NCBI RefSeq assembly: GCF_035046485.1
Contig: NC_085137.1
Span: forward strand, 315,529,164-315,593,163
DNA: 64,000 nucleotides
Reading direction: 5' to 3'
Source of the DNA: Aedes albopictus
Taxonomy: Eukaryota > Arthropoda > Insecta > Diptera > Culicidae
The notes below the pieces were generated by a model. That model saw only the letters and a list, made by a program, of their open reading frames with translations, had not been told where the DNA came from and searched no databases. The translations under genes were made by a program, and so were the position numbers. This document shows, in pieces, positions 31,969-43,685 of the stretch (position 1 is the stretch's first letter; each line of letters starts with the position of its first letter).

Positions 31969-33778
31969 CAGTGGTGCTCAGGCTGGAGGATACCGCGGGC
32001 CAAATTTGCAATTCGGGATCGACCTGCGGGCCGCATAAACATCGATGCACAAAAACAAGAAAAAGAACAATTCTAAAGCATATTTATTAAAAATCTGAGC
32101 TGTTCAGAACTTGTGTAAGGGTCAAACTTTATAATCTATTGCCCTTAGTGGAGTTTAATTTAGATTCATAAGTTTGGTTGAGAAAAAACGTTTGAGCTTC
32201 AAATTGAAATTCAAACAAACAATTTATAAGTTGCCCCTAGAATTGCCTTGAAGCCACTTCAAAAACCTGTCAAGCAGCTTTTACAAGAATATCTTTTGGA
32301 TTGTGAAAGTCTCTTAAATAAAGACAAATCAATCAATCAACCTTTTGAATAGCTCCAGAAAGGTTTGCTGGATTTTATCCTGAAATTTCTTGTGGAGTTG
32401 CTCCAGAAGGGTTTCAAGAGATTTCTTGAAGTTTCTTTTACATTTCTAGAATTCTCTTGGAACACCTCCAAGAACTCCTCTTAGATTTGCATTTGGAACT
32501 GCCCTGAAGTTACTCCAGAAATTCCTCAATAATCGTTTCCAAGAATTTCTCCTAGAATAGCTTCTGGATTTTTCCGAAAATTTTCCAGGAGTTTCTTGAA
32601 GGTTTTAGTAAATTCTTTCCATTAGTCTTTTCTGAAGTTCATATTTTTTTTAATTTATGTGTATTTTAACATAACGCTAATTCTACACTTGATACATCAT
32701 CATTAAATTTCTTCAACAATTAGATTTTTAACAATTGTTTCCGGAAGTTTCTTCAACATTATTTTCCAAAGTTGCTGCATAAGTTGCTTCAAATTTATTG
32801 TTCAAATTTTCCTCAGGCATTCATGCATCATGTGTCTTGGATGCAGTTGGTCCTGGAATCTTGTTTGTAGTTACTTCTGAAAATTCTCTTTTTGTTGCTC
32901 GAGGAATTTATTCTAAAGTTGTTTAAGAAATTTCTGTTAGAGTGGCACCAGAACATTTTTCTAGGAGATGCTCCTATAAGTGCCATGCAGTATCGCCACA
33001 ACTTTTTCTTTGAGTTTCCTCAGGTTTATTTTTTCCAGGATGATTTGAGCTTCTCCATATATTTCGCTTAGAGTTGCTTAAAATTTTTCCCCAATAATGT
33101 TTCTTGGAGTTTCTCCAAAAATGTATCCAAAAGTTTCACCAAAAGGGCACAGGAGACGCTTTATGAATCTCGCCTGAGATTTTTTTGAGTTCGTTCAGGA
33201 GTTTCGCTTGGACAATTCAAATTGGATTCGTAAGTTTTGTTTCGAAAAATGTATGAGTCTTTTGATAGAAATTTAAACAAACAGTGAAAATTTAACAATA
33301 TTGGCAACCAAGTTGAGATTAGTTGAGAATTTTGTCAAAAACTTCGTGCTTTGTGTTTTTATGTTCTTCGGAAAGGCGAAATGTGAAATATTTGCTCAGC
33401 GTTGCAGTGACTGCGCTTAAAAACTGCAACTAATTTTTAAATGATTCAAGATTACATGTTTAACAAACTTTCATTTGATTCATACCACTTATAAATAACT
33501 ATAAGCTGGCTTCGTGACTCAGCTGAAATGCGGAAATATTTCGGAGTTGCGATTTCGAATCTTAACAGAACGGAATGTTCTTTTTGTTCATTTATCATTC
33601 AATTTGTGTTCAACACTGTGAAAATTGATCAGCATTTTTTTTTATTTCTTAATAAATTTAACGAGTTATTTCAAATAATCGTTCAAAAATTTCGATTCGT
33701 CTTAAAGTACTCCGCGGGCCGCATCTTAAGGCTTGGAGGGCCGCATGCGGCCCGCGGGCCGCAGGATGAGCACCACTG
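31969..33778. mobile_element. 1.81-kb non-autonomous hAT-like element
   Basis: Ends CAGTGGTGCTCA and TGAGCACCACTG are flanked by a perfect 8-bp duplication CTTTAGAG (31961-31968 and 33779-33786), which fits the hAT preference nTnnnnAn. Subterminal GCGGGCCGCAT words lie at both ends. The interior has no transposase and contains a large TTCC-rich minisatellite. 32080-32340 and 33210-33700 are AT-rich; an 89-codon frame at 33528 has no domain. Confidence 0.88.
32340..33210. repeat. TTCC-rich minisatellite inside the hAT-like element
   Basis: Irregular units such as GAATTTCTCCTAGAATAG and GAGTTTCTTGAAGGTTTTAG. Unit length is roughly 25-35 bp. This is one of the largest blocks of the family in the window. 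Confidence 0.6.
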
Positions 33779-33786
33779 CTTTAGAG

Positions 33787-33956
33787 GGTTTAATTAGGAG
33801 AGCGGAGATAAACACGAGTGGGACGATTTTCACGAAGTCCGTTCAGCTGCTTGGTTTCGCCGATGATATTGATATTATTGCTCGTAAATTTGAGACGATG
33901 GCGGAAACGTACATCCGACTAAAGAGTGAAGCCAGGCAAATCGGATTAGTAATTAA
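33787..33956 (+). pseudogene. LINE reverse transcriptase, second fragment (active-site region)
   Basis: Resumes after the 8-bp duplication with RRAEINTSGTIFTKSVQLL and the active-site motif FADDIDII, then IGLVIN. The original continuation (VSKTKYM) lies at 34805, beyond the MITE and retroposon. The last part of the apparent frame to 34038 is MITE sequence. Confidence 0.85.
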
Positions 33957-34072
33957 CCCTAAAAGGGATACCTGGGGTCCATTGGACCCCAGGCGCCTTT
34001 CAGAGCTCGTCTTTGATGGAACACACTCAGCGAGGTGACGAAACTGAGGCCATGAAGGTATCCCTTTTAGGG
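33957..34072. mobile_element. 116-bp piggyBac-type MITE
   Basis: Perfect 16-bp terminal inverted repeats CCCTAAAAGGGATACC between TTAA at 33953-33956 and TTAA at 34073-34076. An internal hairpin CTGGGGTCC/GGACCCCAG lies next to the left repeat. TTAA targeting is the piggyBac signature; the family assignment is inferred from that. Confidence 0.85.
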
Positions 34073-34084
34073 TTAATGTGTCGA

Positions 34085-34777
34085 TCAAAAACGATCAACG
34101 ATCAATTCTGACTATACATGTCAATGGTTGCTCCTCAGTGATTGATCTGAACTGGTACCAATTGCCCTGAGATCCAAGTAAATAAGGGGCTAGGACATTC
34201 CACTTATTCTCAAAGTGCAATTTTAGCAGCTCATGCATATTTTGATCAATAACGGCGCCGGCCAAGTCTTTATAGTCAGCTGGGAAGAGAAAGGAATGTT
34301 AGAGTGTACTGGTTGTTGCTACTAGAGACCGAGAGCACTCTGCGTCCCCACAACCCGTACGGACTGGGTTATTTGTTAGACGGAAAGGATGGGAGATCTG
34401 GGAGTCACCGTTGGGTCGGTGATGCGATCCATGGAAAGGGGTTATTTATAGTGTTCGTGATAGATTGTGTGGTGAATAAGGTGAATAAGGTCAAGCGGCA
34501 CAGCACGCTTTGGTTGCATAACTTATAGGCGTTATATATACACTGTGCTGTGAGTGGAAGTTGGAAGGGAGGGAAACGACTTTTTTCAATTCGTTTCTGG
34601 TTCTAGCGATGGCTATGGACATATGAGTATACATGAGTTGTATATGTAGAGAAGAGAGAGCGAGAGAAAGTGGATAGAAAGATACAAAGTAGGATGAAAA
34701 GGACGGGCCAGGGATTGAACCCATGACCTTCTGCATACGAATCAGAAGCGGTAGCCACTAGACCACCAAGCCCGTCA
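34085..34777 (-). mobile_element. 693-bp tRNA-headed retroposon with 27-bp target duplication
   Basis: On the minus strand it starts TGACGGGCTTGGTGGTCTAG, with A-box-like TGGTCTAGTGG and B-box-like GGTTCAATCCC. Flanking direct repeats of 27 bp (34058-34084 and 34778-34804) start GTATCCC and end GTGTCGA. They span the end of the MITE and the adjoining LINE, so this insertion is the latest of the three. It is long for a SINE. Frames inside (34304-34528, 34491-34736) show no domain. Confidence 0.8.
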
Positions 34778-34804
34778 GTATCCCTTTTAGGGTTAATGTG
34801 TCGA

Positions 34805-35519
34805 AGACAAAGTACATGATGGAAAAGGGCTCCAGGGAGGAATCACCGCGCCCGCCACCCGAATTCATATCGACGGTGATGAAATCGAGGCGGTTGAAGA
34901 ATTCGTGTACTTGGGCTCACTGGTGACCGCCGACAACGACACCAGCAGAGAAATTCAGAGGCGCATTGTGGCAGGAAATCGTGCCTACTTTGGACTCCGC
35001 AGAACTCTACGATCGAATAAAGTTCGCCGTAACACGAAGTTAACCATCTACAAAACGTTGATTAGACCGGTCGTCCTTTATGGGCATGAAACATGGACCC
35101 TACGTGCAGAGGACCAACGCGCCCTTGGAGTTTTCGAACGGAAGGTGTTGCATACCATCTACGGCGGAGTGCAGATGGAAGACGGGACTTGGAGAAGGAG
35201 AATGAACCACGAGCTGCATCAGCTGCTGAGAGAACGAACTATCATCCACACCGCGGAAATCCGGAGGCTACGGTGGACGGGTCACGTCATCAGGATGTCG
35301 GATAGCAACCCGACTAAAATGGTTCTCGAGAGTCATCCGACCGGTACAAGAAGACGTGGAGCGCAGCGAGCTAGGTGGGTCGACCAAGTGGAGGACGATC
35401 TGCGGACCCTACGCAGAGTGAGAATTGGAGACAAACAGCCATGGACCGAGTGGAATGGAGGCGGCCACTATGTACAGCAGAGGCCATACCGGCCTTAGCC
35501 TGATCGGTAAGTAAGGTAA
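34805..35519 (+). pseudogene. LINE reverse transcriptase C-terminal part
   Basis: SKTKYMM, then after one frame change IHIDGDEIEAVEEF, VYLGSLVTADNDTSREIQRR, TIYKTLIRPVVLYGHETWTL, RRLRWTGHVIRM and RRRGAQRARWVDQVEDDL. These are the typical C-terminal motifs of this LINE type. A second frame change near 35440 gives a shifted ending and stop at 35498. The longest intact piece is 34905-35498. Confidence 0.85.
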
Positions 35520-35985
35520 TGAATAACTCTAAAACGGATAAAGAAAACGCAATGCTGTCTTCGGCAAAGTTTTTCCGTCATACAAAAGTTTGTTTCTCTC
35601 TCTCTCTCTCTTCTTGGCGTAACGTCCTCATTGGGACAAAGCCTGCTTCTCAGCTTAGTGTTCTATGAGCACTTCCACAGTTATTAACTGAGAGCTTCCT
35701 CTGACAGTGACCATTTTGCATGCGTATATCGTGTGGCAGGCACGAAGATACTCTATGCCCAAGGAAGTCAAGGAAATTTCCTTTACGAAAAGATCCTGGA
35801 CCGACCGGGAATCGAACCCGTCACCCTCAGCATGGTCATGCTGAATACCCGTGCGTTTACCGCCTCGGCTATATGGGCCCTGTTTGTTTCTAATACCCTC
35901 TGCTATCATTTGCAGGGTGAGTCCCAAGCTTTTCGACCATGTGCAATTTTGGGACAACCTACTATTCAGGAACCGTCTAACTATA
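35520..35985 (-). repeat. Repeat R, copy 2, second piece, split by a SINE
   Basis: AACTCTAAAACGGATA and GTCTTCGGCAAAGTTTTT (35520-35580), then after the SINE TTTGCAGGGTGAG and CCATGTGCAATTTTGGGACA mirror copy 1 at 12770-13260. About 250 bp of copy 1 are missing between the two parts. Confidence 0.65.
35598..35881 (-). mobile_element. Full-length Feilai-like SINE
   Basis: Flanked by a 10-bp duplication GTTTGTTTCT (35588-35597 and 35882-35891). On the minus strand it has a tRNA-like head (B box in GGTTCGATTCCCGG), the conserved body CTATGAGCACTTCCACAG, and a GA-dinucleotide tail. The minus frame at 35655-36134 runs across SINE and LINE remains and is not one gene. Confidence 0.85.
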
Positions 35986-36910
35986 CTACAGATTCCAAGA
36001 ATCACCGCTTTCAGGTTGCTGTTCAGGTTCTTCTTCAATTCCAGCTCGTCTGTGGACCTTAGGAGAGATTTGGGGACAACTCCGGTAGCCAGAAGGACAA
36101 CCGGAACTATACGGGCATCTTCAAGATGCAACATCTGCTACAACTCCTCTGCTTAGTCGTGGTACATGGTTATTTTGCCGAAGAACGTTGATTGGACATT
36201 GTGGTCTAACGCTACAGCGATGTCGATGAGGGTTATTCACTTTATCCTTTTATCGTAAACCACAATGTCGGGCCGGTTGGTACGAATAATGACGTCCGCA
36301 ATGATCTCGCGATCCCAGTATAGCTTTATGCAACTATTTTCCAGAACCGGGTCCGGCTGCGGCTGGTACTTGTAGTAGGGTAAAAATCTGTCGACCAAGA
36401 TGCACTTTAAATTAAGCTGCTGGTCAACTCTTTCTGCTCCCACGCTACGATCATATCGCCAATGGTCTTGATGTCGCAGTTCAGCTGGTAATTCTCCTGC
36501 GCCAGTTGCAGGGCGCTATAACCGTGGTCACCTTCACATACAGTGCGGTACGTTTCATAGCGGTTCTGGCTATCTACGAAATATGCCCGCAATTTCTGGA
36601 TCTGGAACACATAATTGAACACATAATTGAACGCCACTAATACTGCTCGTTATAACGTCTCGAGGTCAGTCTTGGTCCACTTTACCACCCCAAAGCTGTA
36701 GGTCAACAGGGGCACAGCAAACGTGTTGATCGCCTTCACCTTGTTGTCGGCTGACAGAAAGCTGCTTAGAACACAGTTGACATGGTGCAAGAACTTGCCC
36801 TGCAGTTCCTTCTTGATCGCTGTGTATAGCGAATACCTCTAAGTTGCAGGAAGCCGAGGTCATTATACGCTTCGCCTTTAACCATATTCCGAATCTCCTC
36901 CTGTTCGTTG
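35986..36910 (-). pseudogene. Degenerate LINE C-terminal region
   Basis: Minus-strand pieces in several frames: VDRFLPYYKYQPQPDPVLEN, KLYWDREIIADVII, RPDIVVYDK (36443-36237), then LEDARIVPVVLLATGVVPK and CSIVRRFL (36134-35960). Upstream pieces include LRAYFVDSQNRYETYRTVCEG and WEQKEL (36637-36407) and FGVVKWTK-like remains near 36690. This block is typical of the C-terminal region of an arthropod LINE family distinct from the one at 31614-35519. Frameshifts and internal loss are frequent. Confidence 0.7.
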
Positions 36911-37299
36911 ACGAGGAAACAGCTGGCGTCCACTATTATTATTTACCTTTTAACGTTCAATAAATTGCAGTTATTGAAGCTGCTTCAGATAGAGTTGCCC
37001 TCAATATGATATCCTGGATCCTAACACAGTGCTTTTGTGAATTCCTTCGGTATTTTTTAATTTCTTCCTTTGGAAATTCCTTTTGTGGTTTTAGAAAAAT
37101 TCATTAGGTTTTTTGGATTCAACTTTGAAAAATTAATCCTTACTCTTTAACGACTGACTTCCAGTTTCAGATTCATTTCGGTTTCTCCTCAACACATTTA
37201 GTTTTGCTGAAAAAAACGTCACTTTCGGGGTGAAATTGATCAGTAATTGAAATGCCTTTGTAAGTGCTAAAAATAATTACAACCAACATTAGGCCTGTC
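36911..37299. other. No gene recognised
   Basis: AT-rich sequence between the LINE remnant and the large inverted repeat. Confidence 0.4.
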
Positions 37300-40200
37300 C
37301 AATTTTTCAAAAATGTTCTTCGATTCTCAAACCCACCCTCATGTTTTGGTTGGCATTCTAAAAGAAGTTACTGGTCAAAATTTCAGTCAAATCTATTGAA
37401 AAGAATAGATGCATCCAATCGATTTTGTGTTTTTCAACTATTTTCGAACTTCAAAAAATTATAACTACACTGAAACTTGTCAAACATTAATTCTTTCAGC
37501 ATAAATTGAAAGATATACTTGTTTGGTACAAGTTCTCCGAACAACGTATGCCAATAAAATTAAAGGAAACATATGTAATTATCACATTTGTAATCAGAAA
37601 AATCTTCAAAAGTTTTTTTTAATAGATTTTATTCTGGAGCACCCTAACATACGTAATAAGTAGAATATTTTAAAACGGCATCATATTTTCTAATGCTTTG
37701 TGGTTATTTGCCTCTTTGACATCAATGCTATACAGTGATAGACATTCGTTTAGCCGAGACCAAAAAAAGTGTCAGGAAACCCATACAAAAGATTTTATGA
37801 TAAAACTTTTTTATCGTAGTGATAGTATATCTAGTACTGTTTTATAAAAATGTGATACATCACACTTACATATACACTGAAACAAAACGAGGGTAAAAAC
37901 CCTTCAAAAGTCATTTTTTTTGCCTAGACATTCGTTTAGCCGAGGTAAATGAAAAATGGGTTTTCAATAGTTTTTTTTTGCAATTTCGTGAGTATATTTC
38001 GAGGATATACTCCAAGGCATTTAGTTTATGACGTGTTAGCAAGATAATTGACCTTGAAAGTTTATTTAGTTGTGGAATTCAGAGAAATATTATAAAAAAA
38101 TGTCCCGATAAGGAGAAGCAATGATAAACAAATTTATTTAAGAAAAAAGATTTCTGTTAACACTCAAACGTAAGCTAGATTATCAGTTTTGAAAATATGG
38201 CACAGAATTATTGTTAGAAATGTTCAAATTATTGCATAAAATATCATGAAAAAATTAGGTATACTAGTTTTTGGTTGTTTAAACTTCAAAATGGGATTGA
38301 TAAAAGCTAAAATAAATAGTTCTGCTTTGAAATAAAGACGTGCCCTGATGCCTGTGGAGTATACCTGTTTGATACTAGCATTACTAAATGAGTTAGAGAC
38401 TGCTAAGTGAAAGAACTGCAAGTAGTGTCAGAATTTGTGTACCCTGTTTATTTAAAAGCAGATGCTCATACAAAAATGCAAGATATGGTCAAACAATTGG
38501 CTTATTTCATTCAATCTGAAGAAATATACTATAAATGAATCTTAGTTGTGAACCACATTCATTTTTAACATGATTTATTTGAAAAGAATTTCTAAATTTT
38601 GAAACAATTAGTTCATGCTAGAAATTTGAATACTTTCAGTGCCATTTCTCGAAATATGAGCCGTCCAATGTATGTTATTTCAGCCAGAATACAGTCTGGA
38701 AGATATTGGGAGCTATTAGAAGTCGTAATAGTAGTAAACGCTGTGATTTATGCAAGTGAAACCATAATATTTCATCATAACAATACTTAAATACGTGGTT
38801 TTTTGATGGCTTGTGAATTTTTTTTTCGGTTAAAAACATTGTTTTTCGTAAATTTTCATCCTGCTTTGGTCATGAAACTTTCATTGCATTCTTTTGAAAC
38901 ACTTCCGATAAAAATTACTACATCAAATCTCAATTTGGAAACATTTACAATATTATGACCACAGAAAAAAAATATGAAAGTTAAACAGCACGTAAATTGA
39001 AGATCAACTGAAATTTGCGGCAGAAAAATGTAAATCACCAACATTTAACGTCAGCCGAGCAGCCCGCTGCTGGGTCAGACGGCTTGTTTACAGATTTTAA
39101 AGCATATTCGCTTTAAATTTACATGCATCTGCTATAAATCATGTCAGCCGCTCTCCGTCATCTGCTTAACAAACGGCTGCTCGCAGCTGTGGCGGTTTCC
39201 TCGTTGTCTCTCTCAGTACTCTCTGCAGCAGCCGAAGCATGTCGGAAATGCGTGTATTATGGTAGAAGCAGTTTAACTTTGACTGTCTGCTTTTCAACAA
39301 GCTGAGATAGCCGTAATAAATTTACAGGTTGTTTTTCGAACTGTGCAGGCTTGTAAACATTCGACATTTTCACTACCTTCGTTTTGTTGCCGCGGTCGTC
39401 TGTCGGCCTACTTTGCTACATTCGTGCGCTACCGTCACCTCTCACACACAACACGAGCGGAAGAACGAAGATCAATAAACATGAAAACGAATCAAATCAA
39501 CGTCGTCTGACACGATGACATTTGTCTAATTCAAGCTTTTCACGTAGATTTCATCCAATTTCGATTATGACTGTTAATATAAGTTTATTCTTGCTTGTTT
39601 AATCGGATACGAAACACACATATGGCCAAACAAACTCGAAAAAGACAAGCGAAAAAACCCGAACCGTCTCCCGAAGACGCTATCGTAGTCAAGTGCATTC
39701 ATTTGACATTTTTGTTTCCTACGGTAGTTTGATCGCTTGTATTGAGAATATTGGAGACAAAGGAAGCCGAATTTCGACGAAAAGGTGTCAATGACTGTGA
39801 TCGCTAACAAGACTGGTCCTATCTGCAGAAGAGCGACTCTCTTTGGTTTCCCTCTGAGACGAGACTCGCGAAGACGGTCTTCTTTTTCTCCAGTTTGTTA
39901 TTTTTTCTTCTTCCTATCTGTGTTGACATTATGTTTTGGACTGGTGGTTTAAACACGTACGTGACCGCATCACCTCACATGCAGTGTGACTGAATCCCAT
40001 TCACGCACAAAATCATGTTGAGGTGAAATTTTGCATCGCCAACAATCGCCAAGCCAAGTAATCAATGGAAAATTTTGTTTTCAATTTATTTTTGACGGTA
40101 CAGTAGAAAAAAATGCTACTCGGAGTGAATTTTGGCTTCAGAATTTATCTCGGATAGCAATACTTTCCTCGTTTTAGGTAACGTAGTCAAACGGGCTACA

Positions 40201-41110
40201 ACTGACAGCTCAGTTGAGCTACACTTGACGTTGTTTTTTTTTACTCTTCGCGAGTCTTGTCTCAGGTTTCCCTCTCTTTCGTTAATATCTCAGCTGTTTA
40301 TTTGTATTATGATTGTCTCCTTGTATTATGATTGTCTCCTTGTATTACCATTACATTGCAATAATTGTAAGAGAAAGTGAACAAAGGGAACCTCTCAAAT
40401 ACAGATAGGACCTATTGGAATGTTTGGGCTGAAGTGTGTCATAAAAACTAGCTTTCGGGGGCAATCATGCTTTGGCGCGCAGAAAGTTGAATCGAGTTAG
40501 CACTGATATTGATGACTAACACGCTTGTTTGTTGACACTCGCGATAGGAGGTAGCCAAGGCAAACTATAAGGTAGCAAAGCTTCTACGTTCAGTATTTAC
40601 AATTTCGCGTTCAAGCATGATTACCTCCGAAAAGCTAGTTTTTGAGACGTTTTTGGCTTTCACGAATTTTAATAATTTCTGCTCAACTTCTATAGCATTA
40701 ATGTCAAAGAAGCAAAAAACCACATAATATTAGAATATTTGATGTCATTTTGAAATATTGAACTTATTACGTACATTGGGATTTTCCAGAACAAAATCTA
40801 TCAAAAAATAAACTTTTTATGTTTTTTTTTTCTTATTAAAAATGTGATAATGACATATGTTTCGTTTAACATTATTGGCATACGCTGTTCGGAGAACTTT
40901 AGCAAACAAGTATATCGTTCAATATGTGCTGAAAGAATTAATTTATGGCAAGTTTTAGTGTAGTTATGATTTTTAGAAGTTCAAAAATAGTCGAAAAACA
41001 CAAAATTGATTTGATGCACGTAGTGTCGTTTTTTTAATTTCAATTGATTTGGTTGAAATTGTGACCAGCTACTTCTTTCAGGATGCCAATCAAAAAATAT
41101 GGGGATGGAC
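37300..41110. repeat. Large inverted repeat: two arms of about 0.4 kb around a 3-kb centre
   Basis: The left arm (about 37300-37733) and right arm (about 40693-41110, reversed) share TTGGCAT.CT.AAAGAAGT, TTTTGTGTTTTTC.ACTATTT, TATACTTGTTTG and AGTTCTCCGAACA.CGTATGCC at roughly 80-85% identity by eye. The centre has no transposase-like frame. Outer ends are diffuse, so this may be an old DNA element with long inverted repeats or two opposed copies of one repeat. Confidence 0.6.
37734..40692. other. Centre of the large inverted repeat
   Basis: AT-rich with no recognised coding region. ACATTCGTTTAGCCGAG occurs twice (about 37742 and 37927). A smaller inverted pair (about 40444-40476 and 40611-40648) shares ACTAGCTTT and AATCATGCTT. 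TTCGCGAGTC-type words recur in opposite orientation near 39857 and 40245. Two TTGTATTATGATTGTCTCC units are tandem at about 40302-40338. Confidence 0.45.
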
Positions 41111-43685
41111 TTTTTTGAAAACGAACTTTTTTGGACATTTTTGACCATTTTTGGAATGGAGACCATTGATTTTTAGGGTAACCATTTACCGTGCCCTTTT
41201 GTTTCAATTAATAAGTAGGTTCTAGTTACACTTGCTTCGATAGTGCAAAACACATACCTCTTTGGTGAAATAAAATCGTTACTACATTTGTGGTTTATCA
41301 CAGTTTTCGTCTTCTGACTAAGAATGCAGTGAACGAGCACAATACCGTTTCATGGTAACGCACTTAAGCGCCAAAAAGGTGCTGTATAAAGTTTCTAACT
41401 AGCGTTTTGACCTGGTAATAATTAATGAAACTGACTGAAGTGAAATCATCATACCATTAAATTGTAACATGGAAATAATAAAAAAAATCAAAAACACGCG
41501 ATAAATGGCGAATTGACGGTAAATCGAGTTTTATTGAACTGTACCCCACAATAAAAAAAAATACTTTCCCTCACGTGAAAAAATAAAAGTGAAACCAAAA
41601 CCAAACTTTGACCGACTTTTCATTTACATTTGATGGCTGCGATCTCCTTCCTGTTTGTGTTGGATGATTGCTAGGGAGTAAGTAAATTAGATCCACAGAT
41701 TTGCAAGGCAAAGCCCCCACTAACCGCTCGATCACGAAGCCCAGGTTTATTAAGCTTCCAGATTTATCTAAGCTTCCACCCAAGTTAGATGTTAAAGTTT
41801 CAAGTCTTAAATGGCTGACTAGCATTCGTGTGGGTACTTATAAAGTGAATTCGTTGCATACACAAACTCAATAAAAAAAAGATACAAAACACTCAGACGA
41901 AGCTGCAGATCCATAAGTCAAGATCATGTCAGGCTACTGGAAAGACCTGTTAAATATGCCTAGTGGCCGACATATTTACCGCAACGCTCGGTGAACGGTC
42001 ATCAATTAGACACACCGTTCTCATATTCTCCGGTAGTTGGATTGAACAAAAAGAATGCTTCTCGGTACAGAGTATCCTTAAAACGTACCGCTGCTGATTC
42101 AAACAATTAATGGTTAATTAAAACGCGGAAAATCAAACCACCAACTGGGAGAACACATACACCGCCTCAGTTCCACACTAGGTAGCAGGCACCACCAATT
42201 CAATAACTGAGACTTCCATGATACAATGTAGCTCTGCAAGGAGATCACTTTTGATTACTGCATCGAATTGACAGCTCATATAACAATTACCCAAGATTCG
42301 CCACTGTAATTACCATCAACCCATCAACCAACCCCAGCCAGCAAGCAGCACGATCAAGTCGATCGGTCATCGATCAGTAGTGCTTTCTGCGCTGGAGAAT
42401 GGTTCGTGATGTTGGAGGCGCCACCGCCAGTTGATATGAACAGTATAGTGATTGAAACAAAGATTATTCAAAACAGTAGAATCGTGATTGAGAGTTGAGC
42501 GATATGTGCTTTGTCTGTTATAGTTCCGGACGAGCGCAAGCGAAAAGCGATCGTTTAATTTAATGTAGATCATTACTAATGGACTACCGCAAGATTGAAA
42601 TGTGATTTACCGCCGATTTTAGAAGATGTACGCGGAAACCGCAATTTCAAGAAGATGTATGATAGTGTGGGCTTTGGTTTTTAAAGCATCTGTCAGCACA
42701 ATTTGCTCAACTTTGTAGCATAGTCCCCAGTTCCTCATCACAGATGTAACAAAATTCTATCATCAAACATTTTAGAGGAACAGAACACATTGTTCTAGGC
42801 AGTTTCCCGGTCAACCTTCAAATTACGAGGAAGACAAAGAACACCGGAAGACTTGACTCGAAAGAATGGGCCTTAATGATAAATATGTCGCTAATACGAC
42901 AACGAAATGATGTGTAATACCCGTTGAAGGGCTTCCATCATGTCATCAAACACAATGTCTGATGTCTGCCGGCGATGGCAGACAGAGCTTAGATAAGTAT
43001 GTTGAATTCAGCAGCTCCCTATATTTTCATTATAGTCATATGCGGAAGGCGAGACATGGGAGAATTCCTATCGATTTAATTATCTCATCTGGCGCAGACT
43101 ATCTACTTGACAGCGTTAAAATCACCACTTGTAGGGATTACATAATGTGACACATTAAAGTGCTACGGCGGCGGCGTAAAGTGACAATGATTACTAACTC
43201 AATCCCTTGCAATTGTCACCCCTCTCTGATTAAACATTGCCTAGGGGGAGCTCGTTATGGTCTCGCTTGTGCTAATTAAATCGGCCAATTAATCCGGTAC
43301 AAAGTTATAGCTCGAGTAATCGATTAGTTCTCTGTGAGTGTGTGTTAGTGTTTAAGTAGGTCATCAAGCGTTGACAAATTGATAGCGTTGATAAATGACC
43401 AGTTTCTAGAAGAGACTAATTGAAACTTTTCAGTTGATAACTGTTATAAGACACTACATAATAAAATTTGGTATTTTTCGGATATCAGTCACAGAAAAGC
43501 GTTGATTAGATCATTGCCAACGTTTCGACCCTGTGGTTGGGATTGTAGATGCCTTATTTGTCCCTGCGTAAAACGTGGTTTTATCGACGATTTAAGTCTT
43601 CGATGAAGATCCATTTGTAAAACTACCATGCACGAATTTTATACCAGAGGCGTCTGTTGATGAAGACTTGTTCACAACCTCAAGG
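41111..43685. other. Unique-looking noncoding stretch
   Basis: No element ends or domains. 42000-43350 is less AT-rich and looks single-copy, without a coding frame beyond 68 codons. It could be host intergenic or intronic DNA. Confidence 0.35.

Larger units (their letters stand above)
31614..35519 (+). mobile_element. 5'-truncated LINE inserted in repeat R, itself hit three times
   Basis: Bounded by a 5-bp duplication TGAAT (31609-31613 and 35520-35524). It begins in the middle of the reverse transcriptase, so it is 5' truncated, and ends GGTAAGTAAGGTAA. It is interrupted by a hAT-like element (31969-33778) and a TTAA-flanked MITE (33957-34072). A tRNA-headed retroposon (34085-34777) is inserted at the MITE/LINE border. 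Confidence 0.82.

Noticed and set aside
34697..34777. Possible tRNA gene (minus strand)
   Set aside because: It is the head of the 693-bp retroposon flanked by a 27-bp duplication, with an imperfect cloverleaf.
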